NCBI GenBank assembly: GCA_031082125.1
Contig: JAVHLM010000005.1
Coordinates: 1-64,000, forward strand
Reading direction: 5' to 3'
DNA length: 64,000 bases
From: Candidatus Eremiobacterota bacterium
Lineage (GTDB): Bacteria; Vulcanimicrobiota; CADAWZ01; Ess09-12
Part shown: positions 36,348-44,295 of the stretch, piece by piece
Layout: every line of letters starts with the position of its first letter
Numbering within the stretch: position 1 is the stretch's first letter
The notes under the pieces: model-generated
Told to the model about the DNA's origin: nothing
Database searches by the model: none
Seen by the model: the letters and a program-made list of their open reading frames with translations, nothing else
Made by a program: the position numbers and the translations under genes

Positions 36348-38015
36348 CTACACAAGCTTCAATTGGGTATACCCCGGAGATTCCCCAGAAATCTTATGAG
36401 AACAGGCTTTCTGAGGAGAAATGAGCTGAGCCCGGGGAGGGGGGCGGACGCCTGCCGCCCGGAATATGTCGTTCACACCAGGAGGAAACTCCGTGCGCAG
36501 CAGAAATTCACTGTCCCCCACGTTGACCTTCACTGCGGAAATCTGCTCAAGCCTGAGAATTATCTCCTTCCAGGGAATACTCACCGACTCCGACTCCAGT
36601 CTCTTTTTCAGCTCTACCATAAGCTGAAGCGCCAGGAAGCAGCTGAAAAGATGTGCCTTCACCATATCTTCTTTCCGGTGAAAGAAAGGGCGGGCCTCAA
36701 GAATATCCTTGAGATCCCTGAAAAGCGCTTCTACATCCTGAAGGCCCTTGTAGGTGAGGGCAACTTTCTCTTTGGGAAGATCGGTATTCGTGCGAAGCAC
36801 ATATTTCCCGTCATACCTCGCTTCCCGCTGTACCTTCAACTCATCGATATGCAACGCTTCCCTCTCGACAGAGAGATATGCGCGATAGCCCTTGTTGCCT
36901 ATGAGGCTTCTTGCTTCGCCACCTGCCAGCTTCTCCCGGAGATCATCAAGAATGGCCTCCCGCTTCTTTTTGTCGCGTTCGGCTTCCTGGGGGTTGTAGC
37001 AGAGGACATAGCGCTGATGCCGATAGGACACCTCTTTTACTCGGAGATTTTCCCGGACTTCGAGGTATCTCCCACGTTTGCCCATCACTTTCGTTTTGAC
37101 GTGTCTGGTCTTTCTCATCTTCATCCCGACGATATACTTGAAGCCGAGTGCCGTGAATCGCTTGAGGTTTTTCGCACTCACCATACCCCGGTCACACACC
37201 AGCACCACGTCTTTTACGTAAAATCGTTTTTTCAGGGAAGATGCCACATCGCGTATGGTTTCCACATCAGCAGTGTTGCCTGGCCACCACATACAGGAAA
37301 GAGGGGTGCCCTCGCGGCTCATTACCACTCCAAAGACTATCTGGTTGTCCTGTGCGTGGCCATCTTTGGAAAACCCTCTCTTTGCAAAGTTCTTCGGGCC
37401 TTTCCCTTCGAAGTAGAGCGTGCTTGTGTCGAAGAATACGATATCCACTTCGTTGATGAGCATATGGCGCCGGCGCTCAAAAAGCTGATCCTCCACGTAT
37501 TCTTTCTTCCCCGCAAGGAAGCCAAGCGCGCGGTAAAAGTGCTGGAGCCCGATATTCTCAAGTCCTTCGCCATAGATGGCACGCTTCACCCACGAGCTCC
37601 CGAGGAGATCGCTTCCCGGTTTCACAAGGCGCTGAAGCGCGATGGCAAAAAGCGTCTTCTCCACATCAAACTGAAATGCTCTTTCTGTGAGAGCGGCCTT
37701 GATGATTTCTGGTATCTGAAGCTGTTCCCACAGCCTTCTGAATATGAGAGAAGGACCCCACGATTTCGACCATTCCGCAGAGAGAGCGCCCTCCTGGTGA
37801 AGGTTGAGGACCTGCAGGTTCTGGCTGAACTTCGCCATACTTTCCACAAAGCGGTCAAGCTGTCCGCTGGGGACGAGCTCATCCATTGTGCCCAGGGTGG
37901 CGATTACCTTCTGGCGCACTTTCTTGTCCTCTCTGCTGGTTTCACAGATCTGGAGGTAGTCGTATTGTTTTCTTCCGCTGGTCACTTTCTTCACTCGTAT
38001 AAACATAGCACTCAC
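36348..38015 (-). CDS. IS1634-family transposase (right copy)
   Basis: This 555-aa transposase is identical to the left copy, with the same DDE regions (VVFFDTS-like VDIVFFDTSTLYF, VLVCDRGMVS, VEALFRDLKD). Its promoter is at 38016-38044. There is no damage visible, so the element should be able to move. Homologous recombination between the two direct copies could delete the 7.8-kb interval. Confidence 0.92.
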   Translation of the reverse strand: MSAMFIRVKKVTSGRKQYDYLQICETSREDKKVRQKVIATLGTMDELVPSGQLDRFVESMAKFSQNLQVLNLHQEGALSAEWSKSWGPSLIFRRLWEQLQIPEIIKAALTERAFQFDVEKTLFAIALQRLVKPGSDLLGSSWVKRAIYGEGLENIGLQHFYRALGFLAGKKEYVEDQLFERRRHMLINEVDIVFFDTSTLYFEGKGPKNFAKRGFSKDGHAQDNQIVFGVVMSREGTPLSCMWWPGNTADVETIRDVASSLKKRFYVKDVVLVCDRGMVSAKNLKRFTALGFKYIVGMKMRKTRHVKTKVMGKRGRYLEVRENLRVKEVSYRHQRYVLCYNPQEAERDKKKREAILDDLREKLAGGEARSLIGNKGYRAYLSVEREALHIDELKVQREARYDGKYVLRTNTDLPKEKVALTYKGLQDVEALFRDLKDILEARPFFHRKEDMVKAHLFSCFLALQLMVELKKRLESESVSIPWKEIILRLEQISAVKVNVGDSEFLLRTEFPPGVNDIFRAAGVRPPPRAQLISPQKACSHKISGESPGYTQLKLV

Positions 38016-38044
38016 ATATTAACAAATTCCATCACAATTGTCAA
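38016..38044 (-). promoter_or_regulatory. Promoter of right transposase
   Basis: TTGACA (38044-38039), a 17-bp spacer and TAATAT (38021-38016) on the minus strand duplicate the promoter of the left copy. Confidence 0.7.
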
Positions 38045-38165
38045 TATGTTGTGTAATTTATTGGCACTACATTTTTCGAAAATTTTGCAATTTGCAAGAA
38101 AATTTTCGCATGGTTATGCGGTTTTGATTTTCAAAATTGGATTTCACTGTCGAAGATGCGTTTTA

Positions 38166-38262
38166 CAGGAAATTCGGCTTTGTGGAGAACCAAAGCAGTG
38201 AATATAAGGGCAGAGCTCTGATGAATATGGTGCTTGATCTAAAAAAGATAAAAGAATTATAA
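38166..38262 (+). pseudogene. GNAT toxin-like acetyltransferase, 3' part
   Basis: This 97-base tail continues the interrupted gene: RKFGFVENQSSEYKGRALM, then the C-terminal KKIKEL and TAA at 38260-38262. The phase across the IS (443 + 97 bases = 180 codons) is exact, which shows that the gene was intact before insertion. Confidence 0.8.
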
Positions 38263-38266
38263 AAAG

Positions 38267-39025
38267 TTACCCTCCATTTTGCCCGTCGCCGGTGATTTTC
38301 TTCGCGAAGGCGAAGAGGGCGAGCTTGAGACACGAGGGGGCGTACTTCTGATGGAGGGTGCCCAGGAAGTACGCTGCTTTTGAAAAGGCCATATACTGAG
38401 GCTCTGCCTCGTAACCATACACTACCCCTTCAAACCCCTTTTTTTTCAGCATTTTTTTAAGAGCCCCCATACTGTTGCAACGGTAGAGCGTGGGGAACAC
38501 ATCCTCTTCTTTTCTTCCCTCCTGAACCTTTGCTGCCACCTTTGCATGATACCTGTTGGGGAGGAGTCTTGAGGCAATGCCGATATAGCTCCACCTGTTT
38601 GGTGTCCTTATGCAGAGGTGCCCTCCCGCTTTCAAAGTCCGTGAGGCTTCATTGAAGAAGTACTCGGGGTTTTCCATGTGCTCGAGCACCGAGTCGCAAA
38701 TACACAAGTCTGCTTCGTTATCGCTGATAGGCCATGGGGCTTTGCTGGGGCTTATCTGGTGGAACTCGTCTAAATAAGGGTTTTGTGAGCCTTGCTCGCT
38801 CACATCGAGGCCCATGACCCTTTTCGCTTTGCCTTTCAGGATTCGCAGGGCTCTTCTTGCCTTCACCGGGTCTTCTCCATAGGCTCCCCTCCCGCAGCCA
38901 TAGTCTATCACCACTGCGTTTTCATCGAGGAGGGAGTTGACTCGGGTGTAAAAGATGACGGTGCCATCAATATCGGTGAAGCCGCCGAAGCGGCTCTCGG
39001 GGTAGAAGTCGGTTTCAAAGGGCAC
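38267..39025 (-). CDS. Class I SAM-dependent methyltransferase
   Basis: This 252-aa methyltransferase shows VIDYGCGRGAYGED (motif I, near 40), VMGLDVSEQG, ADLCICDSVLEHMENP and GGHLCIRTPNRWSY. The N-terminus FYPESRFGGFTDIDGTVIFY matters for the island. Fragments of this 5' coding segment, including the hairpin AGCCGC-CGAA-GCGGCT (38980-38995), are scattered at four other places. The target may be a glycan or small molecule. It converges with the GNAT remnant. Confidence 0.82.
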   Translation of the reverse strand: MPFETDFYPESRFGGFTDIDGTVIFYTRVNSLLDENAVVIDYGCGRGAYGEDPVKARRALRILKGKAKRVMGLDVSEQGSQNPYLDEFHQISPSKAPWPISDNEADLCICDSVLEHMENPEYFFNEASRTLKAGGHLCIRTPNRWSYIGIASRLLPNRYHAKVAAKVQEGRKEEDVFPTLYRCNSMGALKKMLKKKGFEGVVYGYEAEPQYMAFSKAAYFLGTLHQKYAPSCLKLALFAFAKKITGDGQNGG

Positions 39026-39075
39026 GGGGTGTTTCTTCGCCTTTCTCTGCAGATGTGATGCTGATAAGAGCCGGG

Positions 39076-39123
39076 TCAGGCCACTTTATACCTCATCACC
39101 GGCACGGAGATGACTTTTTCGAG
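39076..39123 (-). pseudogene. YgiT-type antitoxin C-terminal remnant
   Basis: The minus strand reads LEKVISVPVMRYKVA then TGA, identical in protein to the last residues of the YgiT-type gene at 49137-49370. Only this tail remains. It shows that a YgiT module once lay directly upstream of the methyltransferase. Confidence 0.65.
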
Positions 39124-39139
39124 CAGGCCCTGGCTGCGG

Positions 39140-39358
39140 CTACTCTCTCTCAATGCTGTCCAGTTCTGTATCGGAGAGGGCGGTGGCTTTCTTGATGGTC
39201 TCCCTGTTTAAACCCAGGCTCTTGAGACGGGCTGCCACTTTTGATCTCTCTTCCTGTTTGCCTTCCAGTCTTCCCTCCTGCCGGCCTTTCATCATGGCTT
39301 CTTCTTCAAAGCGCTGCAGATTTGTTTCCAGCATGGTCCTTACCTCCTGTCCGCTCAT
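39140..39358 (-). pseudogene. Rpn-family nuclease, C-terminal remnant (72 aa)
   Basis: This 72-codon piece begins MSGQEVRTMLETNLQRFEEE and has the GRQEGRLEGKQEE coiled tail and SLGLNRETIKKATALSDTEL ending of Rpn-like proteins. It repeats the C-terminal part of the adjacent gene (39377-40294) and lacks the nuclease domain. It probably arose by tandem duplication and deletion. A short expressed coiled-coil peptide cannot be excluded. Confidence 0.65.
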
Positions 39359-39376
39359 TGACAGGACTTCTCAATA

Positions 39377-40294
39377 TCACTGACGCGATGATTCAATGCT
39401 TTCCAATTCCTTGTCAATGAGGCCTGTGAGCTTTTTCACCGTCTCCCTGTCGAAGCCGGCATTGAACATGTTCACGGCAGTCTCAAGCCGGCCTTCAAGC
39501 CGGCCCTTCTGCTCTCCGCGCTTCATGGCTTCTTCTTCAAAGCGCTGCAGATTTGTTTCCAGCATGGTCCTTACCTCCTGTCCGCTCATTGTGGTCAGAT
39601 CGATCTCAATATCTCTGTTGGTCCTTTTTTTAAAAAGCTTCCTGATCCACAGACCAAAGGTCCGCTGGAGCTCCGGGTCAACAGACTTCTTCAGGAACTC
39701 CACTGCCTCTGCTATCACTTCCGTGAGGTCTGATGTTTCGGCCGTCTCTATAAGAAAAAGCCGCGACACGATGTTGTCCATCTCTTTCAGAGCCTCCGGG
39801 GGAAAATCGCGTTCTACAATCTTGTGGCAGCTGAATGAAGGCAGCAAGGCCCCGGGGAAACGGGCGGGGAGCTCTATCAGCTCCGCCACCGACATCGGCG
39901 CATCCCAGGGATCATTGCCACTGTATAGAAGCAGAGGGAACACGGCGGGCAGGCGCCCCCGATTTTTCACTTTCTCATCCTTGATAAGCTCGAGATAGAA
40001 CAGAGCTGTGTAAGAGAGAAGGCGAAGTATCATATAACGATCAACGGTGGACTGAAACTCTATGAGCAGGTAAAAATAGAGAGTGCTCTCTTTTGCTTTC
40101 ACCTGCCAGATGATATCAGTTTCCCGCTCTTTGAATTCTTCCGTGACAAAGGATGTGAATGACCTTGAGATCGTAGAGAAGTCAATGTCCTCGACAAAAT
40201 CCTCTTTGACAAAGGAGCGAATCAGCTCCTCCACCAGCCGGGGGTGTGAAAAGAGCGCCTTGTAGCCGCGGTCGTGAAATTTTTCGGTATCCAT
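39377..40294 (-). CDS. Rpn-family PD-(D/E)XK nuclease
   Basis: This 305-aa Rpn/transposase_31-like protein starts at MDTEKFHDRGYKALFSHP. The upstream Met at 40330 is not supported. RETDIIWQV-type Asp (ETDIIWQVKAK) and LLIEFQS give the D...E-x-Q form of the PD-(D/E)XK core (residues about 57-80). The C-terminus has KGRLEGRLETA coiled repeats and TVKKLTGLIDKELESIE. Known relatives are RecA-independent recombination-promoting nucleases. This copy looks complete. Confidence 0.82.
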   Translation of the reverse strand: MDTEKFHDRGYKALFSHPRLVEELIRSFVKEDFVEDIDFSTISRSFTSFVTEEFKERETDIIWQVKAKESTLYFYLLIEFQSTVDRYMILRLLSYTALFYLELIKDEKVKNRGRLPAVFPLLLYSGNDPWDAPMSVAELIELPARFPGALLPSFSCHKIVERDFPPEALKEMDNIVSRLFLIETAETSDLTEVIAEAVEFLKKSVDPELQRTFGLWIRKLFKKRTNRDIEIDLTTMSGQEVRTMLETNLQRFEEEAMKRGEQKGRLEGRLETAVNMFNAGFDRETVKKLTGLIDKELESIESSRQ

Positions 40295-40455
40295 GTCTTT
40301 ATTGTAGCAGAGCAGGGAAGAGGTGGTCAATGGTCCTTGTCTTCTCAGAGGGGCGTGTTTTTATCTGCCGGTGTTGCCGAGCTTCACACAGTTTCTCCCG
40401 GACAGCCCGCGCATATACTTTTACTCTCGGAAGAGAAAGAAGCTCATGCACTCAG

Positions 40456-40860
40456 TTAAAATGGCTCGCTTCTGTCAATGCCGATATTATCGAAATCTTC
40501 GTCAAAGGAATAGATTCCTTTTTGAGCGTAAATGCAGGCTGTTGCAAGATATGCGTCGGTGAAGCTCACGTTTTTGTCAATATATAATTCCAGTGCATCA
40601 AGAACAAGTTTCTTGTCCCTCACTTTTATACACGGGGTAGTGAGCATTATGCTCAGATTTTCCACCACTTCCTTTCTGGGCTGTTTATAATACCTGGTCA
40701 TCGTCCACACCACTTCAGCTATTACCAGCAGGGGTAGCTCTATTGTCTCTTTTCCTTCTGAGACTCTTCTGAAAAGATTTTCGCATTTTTTTGCCTGTTC
40801 TTCGATATCATCGGTCAGATACCTGAGAATGATATTGGTGTCAATGATCCGTTCCTTCAA
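40456..40860 (-). CDS. PIN-domain toxin (VapC-like)
   Basis: This 134-aa PIN ribonuclease has all expected acidic residues: IDTNIILRYLTDD, IAEVVW, FTDAYLA and YSFDEDFDNI. Related toxins cleave tRNA or rRNA. The upstream antitoxin gene overlaps by 20 bases, so the two are co-translated from the promoter at 41126-41154. Confidence 0.88.
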   Translation of the reverse strand: MKERIIDTNIILRYLTDDIEEQAKKCENLFRRVSEGKETIELPLLVIAEVVWTMTRYYKQPRKEVVENLSIMLTTPCIKVRDKKLVLDALELYIDKNVSFTDAYLATACIYAQKGIYSFDEDFDNIGIDRSEPF

Positions 40861-41101
40861 GCCCGGCCTCCTCTGCTACTTCGTCCAGCACATATTCCCT
40901 GATTTTTTTAAAATCCTGAGGTGCAGTCACTTTCGCGCTTCCTCTCAGATTTCTCAGAGTTTTAGGAGCTGCTTTAAGCTCTATGACCTCATTGTTCCTT
41001 ATATTTACTTCAAGCAGATCGCCTTGCTGGATTCCCATTTTTTCAAAAATAGCTTTAGAGAATGTCACTTGCCGTTTCGCAGTTACTTTTACATAGGGCA
41101 T
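40841..41101 (-). CDS. AbrB/MazE-like antitoxin
   Basis: This 86-aa protein starts YVKVTAKRQVTFSKAIFEKM and GIQQGDLLEV, a SpoVT/AbrB swapped-hairpin DNA-binding domain. The acidic C-terminal tail (REYVLDEVAEEAG) would wrap the PIN toxin. AAGGAGG lies 8-14 bases upstream of the ATG. It is likely autoregulated at its promoter. Confidence 0.85.
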   Translation of the reverse strand: MPYVKVTAKRQVTFSKAIFEKMGIQQGDLLEVNIRNNEVIELKAAPKTLRNLRGSAKVTAPQDFKKIREYVLDEVAEEAGLEGTDH

Positions 41102-41125
41102 ACGCTATCCTCCTTACTATAAATA

Positions 41126-41154
41126 ATTGTAAGGCAATCTGTGATAAAAGTCAA
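41126..41154 (-). promoter_or_regulatory. Promoter of AbrB-PIN module
   Basis: Minus strand TTGACT (41154-41149), 17-bp spacer and TACAAT (41131-41126) lie just upstream of AAGGAGG and the antitoxin ATG. Confidence 0.7.
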
Positions 41155-41340
41155 GTGGCTTCGGTAAGTGCTGATTATGAGCTCAAAAAGCCTTTTCAGG
41201 TTTACTCTCCACGGGCACTGAGAGAAATATCTCATATGTTCCGCATATATTTTTGCATATGCAGAATTTTATATCAGGTGAGTTGTACAACACAGTCAGG
41301 CAGGTGATCAGGGGACATTTTTTCCCATGCTGTGCCTCGG

Positions 41341-41460
41341 GCAAGTACGCCGCCGAAGCGGCTCTCGGGGCAGAATTGGGATTGGAAGGGCCTGAAGGCC
41401 ACTTTTCCTTTAGTGCCGGCGCTTTGAAGACGCCCAGGGTTCCGGTTACTCTGTTGTGAG
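41341..41460. repeat. Dispersed junction repeat, copy with hairpin
   Basis: This copy contains GCCGC-CGAA-GCGGC (about 41348-41363) from the methyltransferase 5' segment. It is followed by the conserved block TTTAGTGCCGGCGCTTTGA (41410 region) and the 3' end of an Rpn gene. The same order recurs near 46320 and 49851. Confidence 0.65.
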
Positions 41461-42298
41461 GCTGTCCAGCTCTTTGTCGGAGAGGCCGGTGGCCTTCTTT
41501 ATGAGCTCCCTGTCGAGGCCGAGCTCCTTCATCCTGGCCGCCACCTCTGCCCTGCCTTCTTCCCGGGCAAGGGCAAGCTTTGTCGCCTCCATAAGCTCCG
41601 CTTTCTCACGGAAATGCAGCATGTTCAGCACCTCGCGGTCGGCAAGCGACTTCCTGTAGGCATTCAACGCCATCTCCATCCCCTCCTCTGATAAAAGCTC
41701 CGCAGGAACTTCCACCTCAATAGTAGCATATTTCACGCCGAATTTCAAAAGGTGAAGCCACCTGTCCAGGGAGCACGATAGGCGCTTCACATCATCGCCA
41801 TGAAACTTCGGAAGCTCCAGGAAATGAAGCTCCCTCAGGTCATTGAGAACGAAGCCGTCGTCCCACTCACGGCTGCCAAACCTGCTGTGGACTCTTTCAC
41901 CGTCCGGGAAAAGCGCCTGGACCGTCACCAGGACCGACGTGGTTTTCCTCAAAAGGGAGAAATCATCGCCCTGGGAGAGCTGCTCCCCATGGATCCTCGC
42001 GTGGTACCACGACACTCTCTGCACGAACATCCTGTCATGGTCGGCCTGGGTCTCAATATGATAGAGGCGGCCTGTGCTGTCTTTTGCTGCGATGTCAAGG
42101 ATCCCGACCCTGTCCTTGAGCTTTTCGCCATAGCGGAAGGGGTTCAGGATCTCAATATCCCTTATGGGTTCTTCTCCCGTAACGCCTGGAATGCTGTTCA
42201 GGCATGCCGCCAGGATCGGCCCGCTCGAGTCTCTGCCGAAGACGGACTTGAAGATGATGTGCTTCCCTGATTTTGAAGTAATCCATAAGTTCGATCAC
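41446..42298 (-). pseudogene. Rpn-family nuclease with N-terminal frameshift
   Basis: This PD-(D/E)XK_2-type Rpn homologue is open from 42294 down to 41446: IIFKSVFGRDSSGPILAACL, EKLKDRVGILDIAAKDSTGR with YHIETQADHDR (D...E-x-Q core), and the tail ELIKKATGLSDKELDSLTTE. The start (GTG 42298 or ATG 42286, reading ELMDYFKIR after a strong AAGGAGGAGG) is in a different frame. A one-base shift around 42260-42275 breaks the gene. It could be a sequencing error; otherwise translation from the ATG at 42030 would lack half of the nuclease core. Confidence 0.7.
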
Positions 42299-42825
42299 CC
42301 TTTCTCCTCCTCCTTGCCCAGCATTTCTCAAGGCAAAGTTAGAGGTCATTCTGGGTGGATCATTTTTTCAGGATCAAAATCTGCCTCTATGGATCATTTT
42401 ATCACGATCATTTACATGCAGGGGGGGATTATGGGGAAGCATAGGTTTCTCTATGTCCGAAGACCCTGTTATCTTGTCATAAGAGGGATTGGCCGCCATA
42501 GTACAGATTTGTGCACAGGAACATCTCTCTGGAGAGGAGGCGGTCTGAGGGGCACCGGTTACTTTGTGATGAAGCCGTCCAGATCTTTGTAACGAGGCCC
42601 GCTGGCTTCTTTACCGCCTTAGACGGTCACGCTGCTTTTTTCCAATAAGTGTAACCCTGGACCTTGACTTTAAGTACTCTGAAAGACCAAAGGCCCGGGG
42701 AGCCTGTCGGCCTGCGGATAACCCTCCAGGGCCGGCGGCATGCTCCGGGGGTTATCGACATGCCTTGGTGCCTGAAGGCCACTTTTCCTTTAGTGCCGGC
42801 GCTTTGAAGACGCCCAGGGTTCCGG
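42299..42825. other. Non-coding stretch with remnants
   Basis: The first 100 bases are the upstream region of the frameshifted Rpn gene. Bases 42470-42545 match the remnant block seen at 45415-45482 and 50278-50346. Around 42700-42765, GATAACCC and GGGTTATC form an inverted repeat around a GC-rich centre, resembling 50430-50475. No complete gene was found. Confidence 0.5.
42470..42545 (+). pseudogene. DUF222/HNH-gene remnant, copy 1
   Basis: GATTGGCCGCCATAGTACAG followed by ATTTGTGCACAGG aligns without gaps to two other island copies. It also aligns, more weakly, to an internal part of the large HNH gene (around 52618-52655, GGTTTGG then TTTGTGCACAG at the same spacing). It is a short dispersed fragment. 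Confidence 0.45.
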
Positions 42826-43253
42826 TTAGTCTGTTGTGAGGCTGTCCAGCCCTTTGTCGGAGAGGCCGGTGGCCTTCTTTATAAGCTCCCTGTCGAGGCC
42901 GAGCTCCTTCATCCTTGCCGCCACTTCTGCCCTGCCCTTCTCAACGCCTTCCTTCAGGAGTTTTTCCCTGTACCGCGTCATATTTGTTTCCAGCATGGGA
43001 AGCACCTCCGTGTCATTAATGAGTGAGAAATCTATATGAATGCCGGCTTTCTCCAGCTTCCTGTTGAGCCATACGTCAGGAATCTTCTCAGTGGAGCGTG
43101 AATATGGGGATCAAGAAGACGGAAAATCTCCGCGATCCTCTCTTTGACGGTCTCCTCATCGGCCCGCTCTATCAGGAATATCTGGGACACGATAAGCTGC
43201 TCGGAGGTGAAATGCTCCGGGATTTCCTCTCTTGCGGGTAATTCGCTGTTCAT
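42826..43253 (-). pseudogene. Rpn-family nuclease remnant, frameshifted
   Basis: Minus strand MNSELPAREEIPEHFTSEQL and LIERADEETVKERIAEIFRL form the middle of an Rpn-like protein. A one-base loss near 43069 breaks the frame after RRFLTY. The next frame continues WLNRKLEKAGIHIDFSL and MLETNMTRYREKLLKEG to DKGLDSLTTD and TAA (42826). The nuclease core is missing; a further piece (FLKFSGKCATIERE) lies at 43330-43380. Confidence 0.7.
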
Positions 43254-43418
43254 GGCATAACCTTATCTATTGCTTTCTGCTTCAATCCCTGTGGCCCCGG
43301 CAGTGAGAGCCGCGCTTGTGCTCTCTGCTGCAGCCTCTCTCTCAATAGTAGCACATTTTCCGCTGAATTTCAAAAAATGGCTGCGCCGGCAGGATCAGGT
43401 GACGGTGCGCACTCTTCT

Positions 43419-43853
43419 TTACCGTGTGGCGCGCAGCTCGCCATCAAGCCTCACCCCGAGAGCCTCTCCCACCTGAAGCACTCTTCGCAGAGAAGCGCTC
43501 TGATACCTTGTGCTTTCATAACGCTGGATCTGCTGAGGCTTAAGCCTCAGCATCGCAGCAAGCTCTTTCTGGGTAAGTCTTCTTGCGATCCTTGCCTTTA
43601 TGAGCGCTTCAGGGAGGTCTTCCAGGCTTCGCACCAGGATTGCCGGTTCTCTTTCAAGCCGCTCATACTCTGCTATCTCCTGTCTGAGCTCCTCAATCTG
43701 CGCATCCATACCGGCTATCATCGCCTTGAAAATTTCTGGACCGAGCCTGCCGGCAGTGCTTTCTCCCTGACTCTGCGCGCGGGCCTGCTCCATATGGGTG
43801 AGCTGCATCCTCGCGGTAGAAAGCTGCTTTTTATTTCTTATCATGAAACTCAC
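43419..43853 (-). CDS. XRE-family HTH antitoxin-like regulator
   Basis: This 144-aa protein has a coiled-coil N-terminal half (residues about 10-75, AQIEELRQEIAEYERLEREP) and an XRE helix-turn-helix near 85-135 (ARRLTQKELAAMLRLKPQQI, then QRYESTRYQSASLRRV). It resembles antitoxins of HigB/RelE-like modules. The start overlaps a decayed upstream mini-ORF. With the promoter at 43947-43975 this looks like a module whose toxin was lost. Confidence 0.78.
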   Translation of the reverse strand: MSFMIRNKKQLSTARMQLTHMEQARAQSQGESTAGRLGPEIFKAMIAGMDAQIEELRQEIAEYERLEREPAILVRSLEDLPEALIKARIARRLTQKELAAMLRLKPQQIQRYESTRYQSASLRRVLQVGEALGVRLDGELRATR

Positions 43854-43868
43854 CTCCGAGGTCGATTG

Positions 43869-43925
43869 CTATGATGCCTTTGGGGTGGCCATTTTTCTGC
43901 CTTTGTCAGTAAAATCAGGGATCAT
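43869..43925 (-). CDS. Mini-ORF (18 aa) upstream of the XRE gene
   Basis: ATG at 43925 follows an AAAGGAG Shine-Dalgarno and encodes MIPDFTDKGRKMATPKAS. If the A5 run is read with one extra base, the frame continues NGHPKGIIAIDLGGEFHDKK and ends overlapping the XRE start. It may be a leader peptide, a frameshift site or a collapsed toxin gene. Confidence 0.35.
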   Translation of the reverse strand: MIPDFTDKGRKMATPKAS

Positions 43926-43946
43926 CGCTGATCTCCTTTCTGCTAT

Positions 43947-43975
43947 AGTTTAGCACATCATATTTGTTGTGTAAA
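43947..43975 (-). promoter_or_regulatory. Promoter of XRE module
   Basis: Minus strand TTTACA (43975-43970), 17-bp spacer and TAAACT (43952-43947) precede the Shine-Dalgarno of the mini-ORF. Confidence 0.55.
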
Positions 43976-44077
43976 GACATGGCCAACAAATTGGTTGTAT
44001 TCAATATGAAAACCAGGTGCATGATCCTGCCGGTCACCGCGCACGACGGCCACGGCTGCTGTGCATGGTTTATAAGG

Positions 44078-44151
44078 TGTTCAATGGGCGCGGGAGGACT
44101 GTTCAATGCGGCGCGGTCAGGGTGTTCAACCTTAAACGGTCACGCTGTTCA
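44078..44151 (+). repeat. Four TGTTCA repeats at 22-23 bp spacing
   Basis: TGTTCA occurs at 44078, 44100, 44123 and 44146, within GC-rich non-coding DNA. The spacing is about two helical turns, so all would face the same side of the helix. It could be an iteron-like protein-binding array or chance. Confidence 0.4.
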
Positions 44152-44165
44152 TTCGCGCCGGAATT

Positions 44166-44245
44166 TGCAACCGCAGCAGATATGAATTGCTCTGCCGCTT
44201 TTTGAGGCTCCAAGGACAAGGCAGCTCTGGCCCCAGGGATCAACA
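44166..44245 (-). pseudogene. DUF4258-toxin 3' remnant
   Basis: About 75 bases match the 3' end of the DUF4258 gene at 49457-49531 with few changes (both contain ATATGAATTGCTCTGCCGCT). Nothing else of the gene is present. The rest of 43980-44295 shows no gene. Confidence 0.55.
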
Positions 44246-44295
44246 GGCCATCTTCTCTTTTAGTGCCGGCGCTTTGAGGAAGCCCGGGGTACCGG

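Larger units (their letters stand above)
36275..38160 (-). mobile_element. IS1634-like insertion sequence, right copy (1886 bp)
   Basis: The right copy has the same ends as the left one (CGCATCTTCGACAGT and ACTGTCGAAGATGCG), a 5-bp target duplication TTTTA (36270-36274 and 38161-38165), the same orientation and an identical transposase. The right end has a single 30-bp unit. It splits a GNAT gene. With the left copy it brackets 7.8 kb, but the differing target duplications show two independent insertions. Confidence 0.93.

Noticed and set aside
26522-38160. Composite transposon
   Set aside because: The two IS copies carry different target duplications on both sides of each copy, so each inserted alone.
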